This document shows positions 28,135 to 40,260 of a DNA stretch of 40,778 nucleotides, piece after piece. Every line of letters starts with the position of its first letter. The first letter of the stretch is position 1. Both the position numbers and the translations under genes were made by a program. The notes beneath the pieces were generated by a model that did not search any database, was not told the origin of the DNA, and was given only the letters and a program-made list of their open reading frames with translations. Origin of the DNA: Komagataeibacter melaceti (GTDB lineage Bacteria > Pseudomonadota > Alphaproteobacteria > Acetobacterales > Acetobacteraceae); contig NZ_QUWV01000124.1 in the NCBI RefSeq assembly GCF_003403295.1, positions 1-40,778 on the forward strand, given 5' to 3'.

Positions 28135-29965
28135 CAATAAATCCGGCGACCACGTCCAGCCCCTTCTGCCAGAATCCCGGGTCCGCCGCGTCCAGCCCGA
28201 AGGGGGCCAGAAGCTCGCGATGCCGCCTGGTCCCGCCAGCCCGGAGCATGTCCAGGTACTTGTCCTGAAAACCGGGATGCCCGGACCGGAAAACCCCGTA
28301 TAGCGCGTTTACCAGGCAATCGCCAAAAGCATAGGCATAGACATAGAACGGCGAATGGATGAAGTGCGGGATATAGGTCCAGTACGCATCATAATCCGGC
28401 GTGAAGTTGAAGGCCGGGCCAAGGCTTTCCACCTGCGTCTGCCGCCAGATTTCCCCAATGCGCGCGGGCAGCAGTTCACCGCTGCGGCGTTCATCATGCA
28501 CCAGTGTCTCGAAACGGTAGAAGGCGATCTGGCGCACCACGGTGTTGAGCATGTCCTCCACCTTGGCCGCCAGCATGAGCCTGCGGCGGGCGGGATCGGT
28601 CTGGGCATCGAGCAGGGCACGGAAGGTCAGCATCTCGCCAAACACGCTGGCGGTCTCGGCCAGTGTCAGCGGCGTGTTGGACATGAGGTAGCCCTGCGCG
28701 CCCGCCAGTACCTGATGCACGCCATGGCCCAGCTCATGGGCCAGCGTCATCACATCACGCGTGCGGCCACGGTAGTTGAGCAGCAGGTACGGATGTGCTG
28801 ACGGCACGGTGGGGTGGGCAAACGCGCCCGAGGCCTTGCCGGGCACGGGCGGGGCGTCGATCCATGCATGGTCGAAAAACTGCCGGGCCACCTCCCCCAT
28901 GCGGGGGTCGAAGCCCTCATACGCCGCCATGACCTGTCCGGTGGCTTCACGCCACGGGATCAGCGGTTCGTCCTGCGTGGTCAGCGGGGCGTTGCGGTCC
29001 CAGTATTCCAGCTTTTCCAGCCCCAGCCACTTTGCCTTGAGCGCGTAATAGCGGTGCGACAGGCGGGGATAGGCCTCGGTCACGGCCTGCACCAGCGCAT
29101 CGACCACCTCGTCCTCGACCATGTTGGCGCAGTTGCGCGCCGAGGTCGGGCGGGGGTAATGGCGCAGCCCGTCCACGATGCCCTTGTCCTTGGCCAGCGT
29201 GTTCGTAATCAGCGAGAACAGCTTCACGTTACGGCCCAGCACATCGCCAATGGCATGGGCCGCGGCCTCGCGCCGGGTGCGGTCGGGGCTGGACATGACA
29301 TCGAGCGCATTGCCCAGCGTCACGTCCTCGCCACCCAGCCGCACCCGCATGTCGGCCATCGTCTCGTCAAACAGGCGGTTCCATGCCGCCGCACCCGTGA
29401 CCGATTTCTCGTGCAGGACGGCCTCGACCTCATCGGAAAGCTGGTAGGGCCGGAAAACCCGCAGGTCGCGCAGGAACGGCGCCCAGTGCGCCAGCGCCGG
29501 GTCCTGCATCTGGGTGCTCAGGACCTCATCGGGGATGCGGTTGATTTCCAGCGTGAAGAACAGCAGGTGAGTGGAAATGGCGGTCAGCCGCTCATTGATC
29601 GACTGCGCGAAACGCCCGACACCCGAATCCGACGTATTGGCCGCGAACAGGAGCTGGGCATAGGAACCGGCCCGGCCCAGCACCTCGTCAATGCGCTGGT
29701 ATTCGGCAATGGCCTGCGCCAGTTCATCGCCCTTCAGGCTGGCCAGACGGCCCTGCCACACGCGCGCGAAATCCTGCGCATCCGTATCCGCCTGATCAAG
29801 GTCGGTGGTGAGCGCGGGGGAGTCGGGGCTGTCATACAGGTCCGACAGATCCCACCGCGGCAGGCCCGCAAGCGCAGGCCCACCGGAGGTCTGGCCCGCT
29901 TCCTCCCGCACGGTGGAAACAGCGGCAGCACCCGCCACGAAGGCGGAAAAATTCGCTTTGGACAT
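28115..29965 (-). CDS. pepF: Oligoendopeptidase F family M3 metallopeptidase
   Basis: Cytosolic zinc endopeptidase of 616 residues that degrades oligopeptides. The zinc motif is LAHELGHGVHQ, with the third ligand Glu in TLAETASVFGE about 25 residues later. The domain layout (N-terminal M3 propeller-like helical region, then the catalytic helical domain) and the ending FWQKGLDVVAGFIDELERV match the PepF/YjbG family. It is the second metallopeptidase of the window besides the M32 enzyme. A loosely placed GGGTGG sequence precedes the ATG. The stop lies inside the start region of the ABC1-family gene. Confidence 0.93.
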   Translation of the reverse strand: MSKANFSAFVAGAAAVSTVREEAGQTSGGPALAGLPRWDLSDLYDSPDSPALTTDLDQADTDAQDFARVWQGRLASLKGDELAQAIAEYQRIDEVLGRAGSYAQLLFAANTSDSGVGRFAQSINERLTAISTHLLFFTLEINRIPDEVLSTQMQDPALAHWAPFLRDLRVFRPYQLSDEVEAVLHEKSVTGAAAWNRLFDETMADMRVRLGGEDVTLGNALDVMSSPDRTRREAAAHAIGDVLGRNVKLFSLITNTLAKDKGIVDGLRHYPRPTSARNCANMVEDEVVDALVQAVTEAYPRLSHRYYALKAKWLGLEKLEYWDRNAPLTTQDEPLIPWREATGQVMAAYEGFDPRMGEVARQFFDHAWIDAPPVPGKASGAFAHPTVPSAHPYLLLNYRGRTRDVMTLAHELGHGVHQVLAGAQGYLMSNTPLTLAETASVFGEMLTFRALLDAQTDPARRRLMLAAKVEDMLNTVVRQIAFYRFETLVHDERRSGELLPARIGEIWRQTQVESLGPAFNFTPDYDAYWTYIPHFIHSPFYVYAYAFGDCLVNALYGVFRSGHPGFQDKYLDMLRAGGTRRHRELLAPFGLDAADPGFWQKGLDVVAGFIDELERV

Positions 29966-30090
29966 TTATCGAGCACCACCCATCAGATCGGGCGAAACCT
30001 GCGCCTGCGCACCGGCCCCGCGATTCTCATTGTCATGAATCTAGTGCGTCATGCCACGGCGTGCGACCCCACATGCCTCAATTCGGCCCT

Positions 30091-30127
30091 AAAAACAGAC
30101 GGAGCCGGACATTGCTGCCCGGCTCCG
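30091..30127 (-). terminator. Intrinsic terminator of gltB
   Basis: On the minus strand CGGAGCCGG pairs with CCGGCTCCG (9-bp perfect stem), followed by a tail with a five-T run. It begins about 35 bases after the gltB stop and closes the gltDB operon. Confidence 0.88.
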
Positions 30128-30161
30128 CCGCCATTCCCTACGGTTTGATGCCTGTCTGCGG

Positions 30162-34694
<4,533 letters not shown>

Positions 34695-34696
34695 GC

Positions 34697-36151
34697 TTAC
34701 TCCGCCACCTCGGCCTGCGCCGCCATCGTTTCCTCAAGCCAGCGGTGCATCTGCGCCGCCGCATCCCGTCCGTCACGGATCGCCCACACCACAAGGCTGG
34801 CCCCGCGCACGATATCGCCCGCCGCGAATACGCCCGGCAGGCTGGTCATGAATGTTTTGCGATCCACCATGAGCGTGCCCCAGCGCGAGACCTCAAGCTC
34901 CGGCTGCCCCCACAGGGTGGCCAGCGGCTCGGGGTCGAAGCCCAGCGCCTTGATGACCAGATCGGCCTCCAGCGTGAACGCGCTGTTCTCCACCGGCTCG
35001 ACCGACTGGCGGCCGCTGGCGTCGGGCAGGCCCAGCTTCATGCGGCTGGCGCGCACGCCGGTTACCGTGCCGTCGCCCTCGAACGCCAGCGGCGCTGCGA
35101 GCCATACGAACTCGACACCTTCTTCCTCGGCGTTCTTCACCTCACGCACGGAGCCGGGCATGTTGGCGCGGTCACGGCGGTACAGGCACTTGACCGACTT
35201 CGCACCCTGCCGGATGGCGGTGCGCACGCAGTCCATGGCCGTATCGCCACCACCGATCACCACGACCGACCGGCCTGCGGCGTTCAGCTCACCGCTGTCA
35301 TAATCGGCCACGCTGTCACCCAGCGAGACGCGGTTGGACGCGGTCAGGTAATCCAGCGCGCGCACGATGCCGCCCTGCCCTGCGCCCGGGCCGCCGATGT
35401 CACGCGACTTGTAAACGCCGGTCGCGACCAGCACGCCGTCATGGCGGGCGCGCAGGGTGGAGAACGCGATGGTGTCCGCCCCGTCCTTATCACCCACGTC
35501 CTTGCCAAGGTGGAAGGTGATGCCCGAGTCCACCAGCAGCCTGTGCCGCCGCAGCACGATGTCCTTTTCCAGCTTGAAGCCGGGGATGCCGTACATGAGC
35601 AGGCCGCCAATGCGGTCGTAGCGGTCATAGACATGGACCTGATAGCCCATCTCGCGCAGCTGCACGGCGGCGGCCAGACCACCGGGACCGGCACCGATGA
35701 TGCCGACACTCTGCGTGCGCTCGGACAGCGGGGTCACGGGCTTGACCCAGCCGTTATCAAAGGCGTTGTCGGTGATGTAGCGTTCCACCGCGCCGATCGT
35801 CACGCTCTCGAAGCCCTGCTCGATCACGCAGTTGCCTTCGCACAGGCGGTCCTGCGGGCAGATGCGGCCACAGATTTCGGGGAAGGTGTTGGTGGCGGAG
35901 GAAATCTCATAGGCCTCCTCCAGCCGGCCCGCCGCCGTCATCATCAGCCAGTCGGGAATGTTGTTGCCCAGCGGGCAGTGCACCGAGCAGAACGGCACGC
36001 CGCACTGCGAACAGCGCGAAGCCTGCTTTTCCGCCATTTCCGTGGCGAACGGCGCATAAATTTCGTTAAAGTCCTTGCGGCGCGCCTCGGCAGGCCGCTT
36101 GTCCGGCTGCTCCTGCGCCACAGAGACGAATTTCAGCATGCGCTCGGCCAT
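34697..36151 (-). CDS. gltD: Glutamate synthase [NADPH] small subunit
   Basis: FAD enzyme of 484 residues that takes electrons from NADPH and passes them through two 4Fe-4S clusters to the FMN of GltB. The N-terminal cluster cysteines are C47, C50, C55 and C59 (CSQCGVPFCSVHC) and C94, C98, C104 and C108 (CGRICPQDRLCEGNC). The FAD motif is GIIGAGPGGLAAA and the NADPH motif is VVIGGGDTAMDCVR. A late GVFAAGDIVRGASLV completes the FAD site. Length and domain order are normal. It is the first gene of the gltDB operon. The 154-base gap upstream should hold its promoter. Confidence 0.97.
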   Translation of the reverse strand: MAERMLKFVSVAQEQPDKRPAEARRKDFNEIYAPFATEMAEKQASRCSQCGVPFCSVHCPLGNNIPDWLMMTAAGRLEEAYEISSATNTFPEICGRICPQDRLCEGNCVIEQGFESVTIGAVERYITDNAFDNGWVKPVTPLSERTQSVGIIGAGPGGLAAAVQLREMGYQVHVYDRYDRIGGLLMYGIPGFKLEKDIVLRRHRLLVDSGITFHLGKDVGDKDGADTIAFSTLRARHDGVLVATGVYKSRDIGGPGAGQGGIVRALDYLTASNRVSLGDSVADYDSGELNAAGRSVVVIGGGDTAMDCVRTAIRQGAKSVKCLYRRDRANMPGSVREVKNAEEEGVEFVWLAAPLAFEGDGTVTGVRASRMKLGLPDASGRQSVEPVENSAFTLEADLVIKALGFDPEPLATLWGQPELEVSRWGTLMVDRKTFMTSLPGVFAAGDIVRGASLVVWAIRDGRDAAAQMHRWLEETMAAQAEVAE

Positions 36152-36279
36152 CGGTCTGCCCCCGGTCTGCGTGAAGGTGAAGGACGCGACGGACGCAGTA
36201 CGCGCCCCGCGACGGGCACTGATCTACGCAACACCTCGCCCCAATAAAAGACAGAAGTACTGACCTTATGGCGTAATTA

Positions 36280-36304
36280 GCCGGAAAATCGCAAAATTTC
36301 CGGC
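36280..36304 (-). terminator. Hairpin after the complex-I-39-kDa-like gene
   Basis: GCCGGAAA and TTTCCGGC form an 8-bp perfect stem with an AT-rich 9-base loop, starting one base after the stop of the gene at 36306. No T-run follows on the minus strand (TAATTACG), so it is a weak or Rho-assisted terminator at best. It lies inside the gltDB upstream region. Confidence 0.45.
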
Positions 36305-36305
36305 C

Positions 36306-37208
36306 TCAGGGCGCGTCGGTCAGGACCAGTTCCATGGGTGAAGGGGTAATGCCCAGCATCTCGATGGTGCGCGCGCCGGGGGCGACGACATTATCGACCT
36401 GAAGCAGGCGGAGCTGGTCACGGGTCAGCAGGCTGCCGGGCAGACGCTCCAGCACCGCGGCCTGGATACCGGCCAGCCAGTGCGGCACCGCGAAAAGCGG
36501 CCGCATGTGGCCACCCCAGCGCATGGCCCAGGCCACGATCTCGCGCATGGTCAGGATCTGCGGGCCACCGAACTCGAAAATCGCGCCCGCCACGTCATCA
36601 TGCCCGGCGAGACGGAAAATCCCCTCCGCCACATCCCCCACCCATACCGGCTGGAAACGGGTGTCGGGTGCAAAGACCGGCATGACCGGCAGCAGCCGGG
36701 CCATGCGCGCGAACATATTGGGAAATGACCCGCCCTGCCCGAATATGAGGGAGGGGCGCACGATCACCGCCTCGGGCATGTACTGGCTGACAACGGCTTC
36801 CCCCGCCGCCTTGCTGCGCGCATAGGCCGAAGGGCTGTCCGCCTGCGCGCCCAGAGCGGAAATATGGATGAGCCGTTCCACCCCCGATGCCGCGCACAGC
36901 CGCGCGATGCGTCCCGCCCCCTCCACATGGATTGCCTCGAACGTGGCGGCCCCGCGTGGCGAGAGGATGCCCACGAGGTTGATGACAAGGTGGCTCCCCT
37001 CGATCGCGGCGACGCAGGCGGCCTCATCGGTCACGGACCCCACCACCGGCACCACCTGCCCCACATCACCCAGCATGCGCAGCCGCGCCGCCATGGCCGC
37101 GCTGCGCCCCACCACGCGCACCACATAGCCCGCACGCGCCAGCCGCCCGACCACGGGCTGCCCCACAAACCCGCTCCCGCCAAAAACCGTCGCTACCCTG
37201 CGCGTCAT
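36306..37208 (-). CDS. NAD(P)-binding protein related to complex I 39-kDa subunit (NDUFA9-like)
   Basis: Extended SDR-type Rossmann protein of 300 residues. The nucleotide-binding loop is VFGGSGFVGQPVV at the N-terminus. The family pattern continues with VINLVGILSPRGAATFEAIHVEGA, LIHISALGAQADSPSAYARSKAAGE (SDR Tyr-x-x-x-Lys region YARSK) and VIVRPSLIFGQGGSFPN. These match bacterial relatives of mitochondrial complex I subunit NDUFA9. Its role in respiration is inferred; no other complex I gene is nearby. The ATG at 37208 has an AGGAG ribosome binding site. The frame is open farther upstream without family similarity. It is divergent from the tRNA-Leu gene. Confidence 0.82.
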   Translation of the reverse strand: MTRRVATVFGGSGFVGQPVVGRLARAGYVVRVVGRSAAMAARLRMLGDVGQVVPVVGSVTDEAACVAAIEGSHLVINLVGILSPRGAATFEAIHVEGAGRIARLCAASGVERLIHISALGAQADSPSAYARSKAAGEAVVSQYMPEAVIVRPSLIFGQGGSFPNMFARMARLLPVMPVFAPDTRFQPVWVGDVAEGIFRLAGHDDVAGAIFEFGGPQILTMREIVAWAMRWGGHMRPLFAVPHWLAGIQAAVLERLPGSLLTRDQLRLLQVDNVVAPGARTIEMLGITPSPMELVLTDAP

Positions 37209-37338
37209 AGTCTGCTCCTGCATTGGGGTTGTGCCTGAATTGGGGCCGTGATGGTCCACCACCATGTTTTTCGCACTTTCCGGCGGGTGGAGACAGCCCA
37301 TTTTCCTGCCCCGCCGTGCCTGCGCCACGGGGCGGATG

Positions 37339-37373
37339 AAAAAAAATGCGCCTGATTTCAAAAAAATGCATTT
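37339..37373. repeat. Phased A-tract direct repeat upstream of the tRNA promoter
   Basis: The 10-mer AAAAAAATGC occurs at 37340-37349 and again at 37360-37369, start to start exactly 20 bases, close to two helical turns. The second copy continues into the palindrome AAATGCATTT. It sits just upstream of the -35 box at 37380, where UP elements normally lie, and in the divergent promoter region of the minus-strand gene at 36306-37208. Confidence 0.6.
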
Positions 37374-37379
37374 AGCCTG

Positions 37380-37408
37380 TTGACCGCTCCCCCCAGCCAG
37401 ACTAGAAA
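37380..37408 (+). promoter_or_regulatory. Sigma-70-type promoter of tRNA-Leu
   Basis: TTGACC at 37380-37385 and TAGAAA at 37403-37408 are separated by 17 bases, matching the -35/-10 consensus at 5/6 and 4/6 positions. Transcription would start near 37415, about 35 bases before the tRNA. A GC-rich hairpin (CCCCGGC/GCCGGGG, 37422-37440) lies in the short leader. Confidence 0.6.
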
Positions 37409-37449
37409 CCGCCTCACACCACCCCGGCGCTCTGCCGGGGAGCCTCTGA

Positions 37450-37536
37450 GCCCAGATGGCGGAATTGGTAGACGCGCAGGTTTCAGGTACCTGTGGCCGC
37501 AAGGTCGTGGAAGTTCGAGTCTTCTTCTGGGCACCA
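37450..37536 (+). tRNA. tRNA-Leu (anticodon CAG)
   Basis: An 87-base class II tRNA with encoded CCA. The acceptor arms GCCCAGA and TCTGGGC pair fully. The D-arm carries the Leu-type TGGCGGAATTGGTAGACGCG. The anticodon stem CAGGT/ACCTG closes the loop TTCAGGT with anticodon CAG, reading CUG codons. A long variable arm (GGCC-GCAA-GGTC) and a T-loop TTCGAGT follow. CUG is a favoured Leu codon in this GC-rich window. Confidence 0.98.
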
Positions 37537-37580
37537 TCTCTCTACATTAATGGATAGCACACCCCTCCGGGGGCCGGTCA

Positions 37581-37615
37581 GGACAGCCCGCAGGGGACTG
37601 TCCCGTTATCTTTTT
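37581..37615 (+). terminator. Probable terminator of tRNA-Leu
   Basis: GGACAG pairs with CTGTCC, and seven bases later there is a five-T run. It lies about 45 bases after the CCA end. The gap between stem and T-run is longer than usual, so efficiency is uncertain. Confidence 0.5.
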
Positions 37616-37672
37616 GCCTGTTCGCCGGTTCAAATTGGTGTAAACCGCCCACGAATACACAGATAACGTACA

Positions 37673-37737
37673 GCCCCACCCGGCGGCATCCGATGGGGCG
37701 ATAACGGAACGGCTTGCCTTGCTTGCGGTTGCGTTCC
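37673..37737 (+). promoter_or_regulatory. Two tandem hairpins upstream of nrnC
   Basis: The first is GCCCCA (37673-37678) with TGGGGC (37694-37699), plus an inner CGG/CCG pairing. The second is GGAACG (37706-37711) with CGTTCC (37732-37737) across a 20-base loop. They fill the otherwise empty interval between the tRNA terminator and the nrnC ribosome binding site (GGAG at 37769-37772). They may be a structured leader or chance GC pairing; no known riboswitch motif was recognised. Confidence 0.25.
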
Positions 37738-37782
37738 AGACCTGCCACCGTGAACCGAATATCGTGACGGAGCATTTTCCTG

Positions 37783-38430
37783 ATGGCTGCAAGCCCGACA
37801 TCCGACCGCATCCACTTCCATCGTGGCGACCTGCCCGCCGATGTGACGTTTTCCGGTGCTGTCGCTGTTGATACGGAAACAATGGGCCTGAACCCGCACC
37901 GGGACCGGCTGTGCCTCGTCCAGCTTTCCGGTGGTGACGGCCATGCCCACCTGGTCCAGATGCCCGCGGGCACCACGGCGGGGGACTGCCCCAACCTGGT
38001 GCGCGTGCTGACCCGTCCCGACCTGACCAAGCTCATGCATTTTGCCCGGTTTGACGTTGCGATCCTGCAATACACGCTGGATATTACGGTGGCCCCCACC
38101 ATCTGCACCAAGATCGCCTCCAAGCTGGTGCGTACCTATACCGACCGCCACGGGCTGGCCCATCTGTGCCGTGAACTGATCGGGGTGGAACTGAGCAAGC
38201 AGCAGCAGTGTTCCGACTGGGGAGCACCCGACCTGACCCCCGAACAGATGGCCTATGCCGCGTCCGACGTGCTTTACCTGCATGCGCTGTGGGAAAAGCT
38301 GGAAGCGCTCCTGCACCGCGAGGGGCGGCGTGAGCTGGCGCAGGCCTGCTATGATTTCCTGCCTGCCCGCGCCCGCCTTGATATCCTCGGTTACGTGGAA
38401 CCCGACATTTTCGCCCACAGGGCCGCCTGA
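37783..38430 (+). CDS. nrnC: Diribonuclease NrnC (RNase D-like DEDDy exonuclease)
   Basis: Protein of 215 residues with one DEDDy exonuclease domain: D30 and E32 in AVDTETMGL, D91 in HFARFDVAIL, and Y158-x3-D162 in YAASDVLYL. Full-length RNase D (about 370 residues) has two HRDC domains after this core; none is present here. The short length and motifs such as NPHRDRLCLVQLS, CTKIASKLVRTYTDRHGL and LSKQQQCSDW match NrnC of alphaproteobacteria. That enzyme degrades RNA dinucleotides, the last step of RNA turnover, as Orn does in other bacteria. It is commonly labelled ribonuclease D. A GGAG ribosome binding site lies 10 bases upstream. kdsD, lptC and lptA follow. Confidence 0.9.
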   Translation: MAASPTSDRIHFHRGDLPADVTFSGAVAVDTETMGLNPHRDRLCLVQLSGGDGHAHLVQMPAGTTAGDCPNLVRVLTRPDLTKLMHFARFDVAILQYTLDITVAPTICTKIASKLVRTYTDRHGLAHLCRELIGVELSKQQQCSDWGAPDLTPEQMAYAASDVLYLHALWEKLEALLHREGRRELAQACYDFLPARARLDILGYVEPDIFAHRAA

Positions 38431-38476
38431 GCACGCACCCGGTCCGGGCGGATATTTTACGACGATAAGGTCGGGC

Positions 38477-39532
38477 ATGAACAGCAGCCTCCCCCCCTCC
38501 CTCACCACCCTGAATGGCGAAAGCCAGGCCCAGTCGCGCCATAACATGCTGCAACAGGCCTGCAATGTGCTGCGTACCGAAGCCGCCGGCCTGCAGGCAA
38601 TGATAACGGCGCTGGAAGCCTCCGGCCCCGATGCAGGTGACGGGCTGGGCGCGGCCTTTGTCACGGCGGTTGAGCGCATCCTGTCGGACAACATGCGGGT
38701 GGTGGTGACGGGCATCGGCAAATCCGGCCATATCGGGCGCAAGATCCAGGCCACGCTGGCCTCCACCGGCACGCCAGCCATTTTCGTGCATCCGGCCGAG
38801 GCCTCGCACGGGGATCTGGGCATGCTGCAGAAGGGGGATGCCGTCCTCGCCATCTCCAATTCGGGCGAGACGGCGGAACTGGCGGACATCATCTCGCACG
38901 CGCGCCGTTTCGGGCTGCTGCTCATCGCCATGACATCGCGCACGGAATCCACGCTGGCCCGCACGGCGGACATCGTGCTGCTCCTGCCCCGCGCGCCCGA
39001 GGCCTGCCCTATCGGGCTGGCCCCCACCACAAGCTCCACCATGCAGCTTGCGCTGGGCGATGCGCTGGCCATCGTGCTGCTGCAGCGCCGGGGGTTCAAC
39101 GCCAATGACTTTGGCGTTTTCCATCCTGGTGGTCGCCTTGGCACCCAGTTGCGGCGCGTTCATGAACTCATGCACCACGGCAAGCACATGCCGCTGGGGC
39201 CGCCCAGCATGCCGCTGCGGCAGGTGATCATGGAAATGACCCGCAAGACCTTTGGCTGCATGGGTGTGGTGGACGAGAACAACCGGCTGATCGGCCTGAT
39301 CACCGACCGTGACCTGCGTCTGGCGCTGGAGCAGGACCTGGGCAACACCTGTGCCGCCGACATCATGAACACGGCCCCGCAGACCATCGGGCCGGACGTG
39401 CTGGCGGCCGAGGCGCTGCGCATCATGAACGACCGCCCGCGCCCGATCTCGAGCATCTTCGCACTGGACGAGGCTGGGCACCCGGTTGGCATCGTGCACC
39501 TGCATGACCTGCTGCGCGCCGGCGTTGCATGA
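38477..39532 (+). CDS. kdsD: Arabinose-5-phosphate isomerase, KpsF/GutQ family
   Basis: Enzyme of 351 residues that makes D-arabinose 5-phosphate from ribulose 5-phosphate, the first step of Kdo synthesis for lipopolysaccharide. The SIS sugar-isomerase domain (about 40-210) carries VVVTGIGKSGHIGRKIQATLAS, FVHPAEASHGDLGMLQ and AISNSGETAEL. Two CBS domains follow (GCMGVVDENNRLIGLITDRDLR and the terminal VGIVHLHDLLRAG). The start ATG at 38477 has an AAGG ribosome binding site; an upstream in-frame extension overlaps nrnC and is rejected. The last bases overlap lptC as ATGA, indicating coupling. Confidence 0.95.
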   Translation: MNSSLPPSLTTLNGESQAQSRHNMLQQACNVLRTEAAGLQAMITALEASGPDAGDGLGAAFVTAVERILSDNMRVVVTGIGKSGHIGRKIQATLASTGTPAIFVHPAEASHGDLGMLQKGDAVLAISNSGETAELADIISHARRFGLLLIAMTSRTESTLARTADIVLLLPRAPEACPIGLAPTTSSTMQLALGDALAIVLLQRRGFNANDFGVFHPGGRLGTQLRRVHELMHHGKHMPLGPPSMPLRQVIMEMTRKTFGCMGVVDENNRLIGLITDRDLRLALEQDLGNTCAADIMNTAPQTIGPDVLAAEALRIMNDRPRPISSIFALDEAGHPVGIVHLHDLLRAGVA

Positions 39533-40260
39533 CCGAACGGCCTGAAGACAGGGAAAACGATCCCGCCCCGATCCAGCGCGAGGATTACAGCCGCAGCGCC
39601 GCCGATATCGAGCGCCAGCGCAGCATCTTCAACCCCTCCGGGCGGGCACGGCTGCTGCCTGATGCCGAATCCCTCGCGCGGCGGCAGACGATCCTGCGTT
39701 CGGCCAAATGGGTGCTGCCGCTGCTGGCCCTTGTGCTGCTTGGCTCCATCGCGGCATGGCCCGCTGTCGAGCGCGCGGTGATCATGCATACCGGCACCAT
39801 GGCGCAGATGAGCCAGGTGCGCGTGAAAAGCGGCAGCATGCTCAACCCCACCTATCGCGGGCTGGACGACCACGGCCACCCTTACATGATTACCGCCGAT
39901 GAGGCCCGCCAGAACCCGCCCGAACGGATCGACCTGAGCAACGCGGCGGCGGACATATTGCTCGACAGCCGGAACTGGATGTATGTCACGGCGCGTGATG
40001 GCGTGTACATCCAGCACAGCCAGATGCTGGACCTGACGCACGACGTGACACTCTACCGCAGTGATGGAACCATCCTGCTCAGCCCCAGCGCGGATATGGA
40101 CATGCGCCACAACATCATCGTGTCCGATAGCTGGATACATGCCGAAGGGCCGCTGGGCGTGCTGGACGCGGCGGGCTGCATGCTGGATGCGCGCGGCGGC
40201 ATCATGATGTTTCGCGGCCCCGGCCGCATGGTCCTCAACGCAGCGGAAAGAGCGAACTGA
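39529..40260 (+). CDS. lptC: LPS export protein LptC
   Basis: Bitopic inner-membrane protein of 243 residues that passes lipopolysaccharide from the LptBFG extractor to LptA. It has a cytoplasmic N-terminal tail of about 58 residues, one TM segment (about 59-77, WVLPLLALVLLGSIAAW), and a periplasmic beta-jellyroll with LptC-type strands (PYMITADEARQNP, DILLDSRNWMYVTARDGVYI, LSPSADMDMRHN, GPLGVLDAAGCMLDARGGIMMFRGPGRM). The N-terminal cytoplasmic tail is longer than in E. coli. It overlaps kdsD by 4 bases and lptA by 1 base (TGATG). Confidence 0.88.
   Translation: MTERPEDRENDPAPIQREDYSRSAADIERQRSIFNPSGRARLLPDAESLARRQTILRSAKWVLPLLALVLLGSIAAWPAVERAVIMHTGTMAQMSQVRVKSGSMLNPTYRGLDDHGHPYMITADEARQNPPERIDLSNAAADILLDSRNWMYVTARDGVYIQHSQMLDLTHDVTLYRSDGTILLSPSADMDMRHNIIVSDSWIHAEGPLGVLDAAGCMLDARGGIMMFRGPGRMVLNAAERAN

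Noticed and set aside
37578-37775. A 65-codon minus-strand frame between the tRNA and nrnC
   Set aside because: It resembles no family, overlaps the probable tRNA terminator and the nrnC leader hairpins, and has no clear ribosome binding site.
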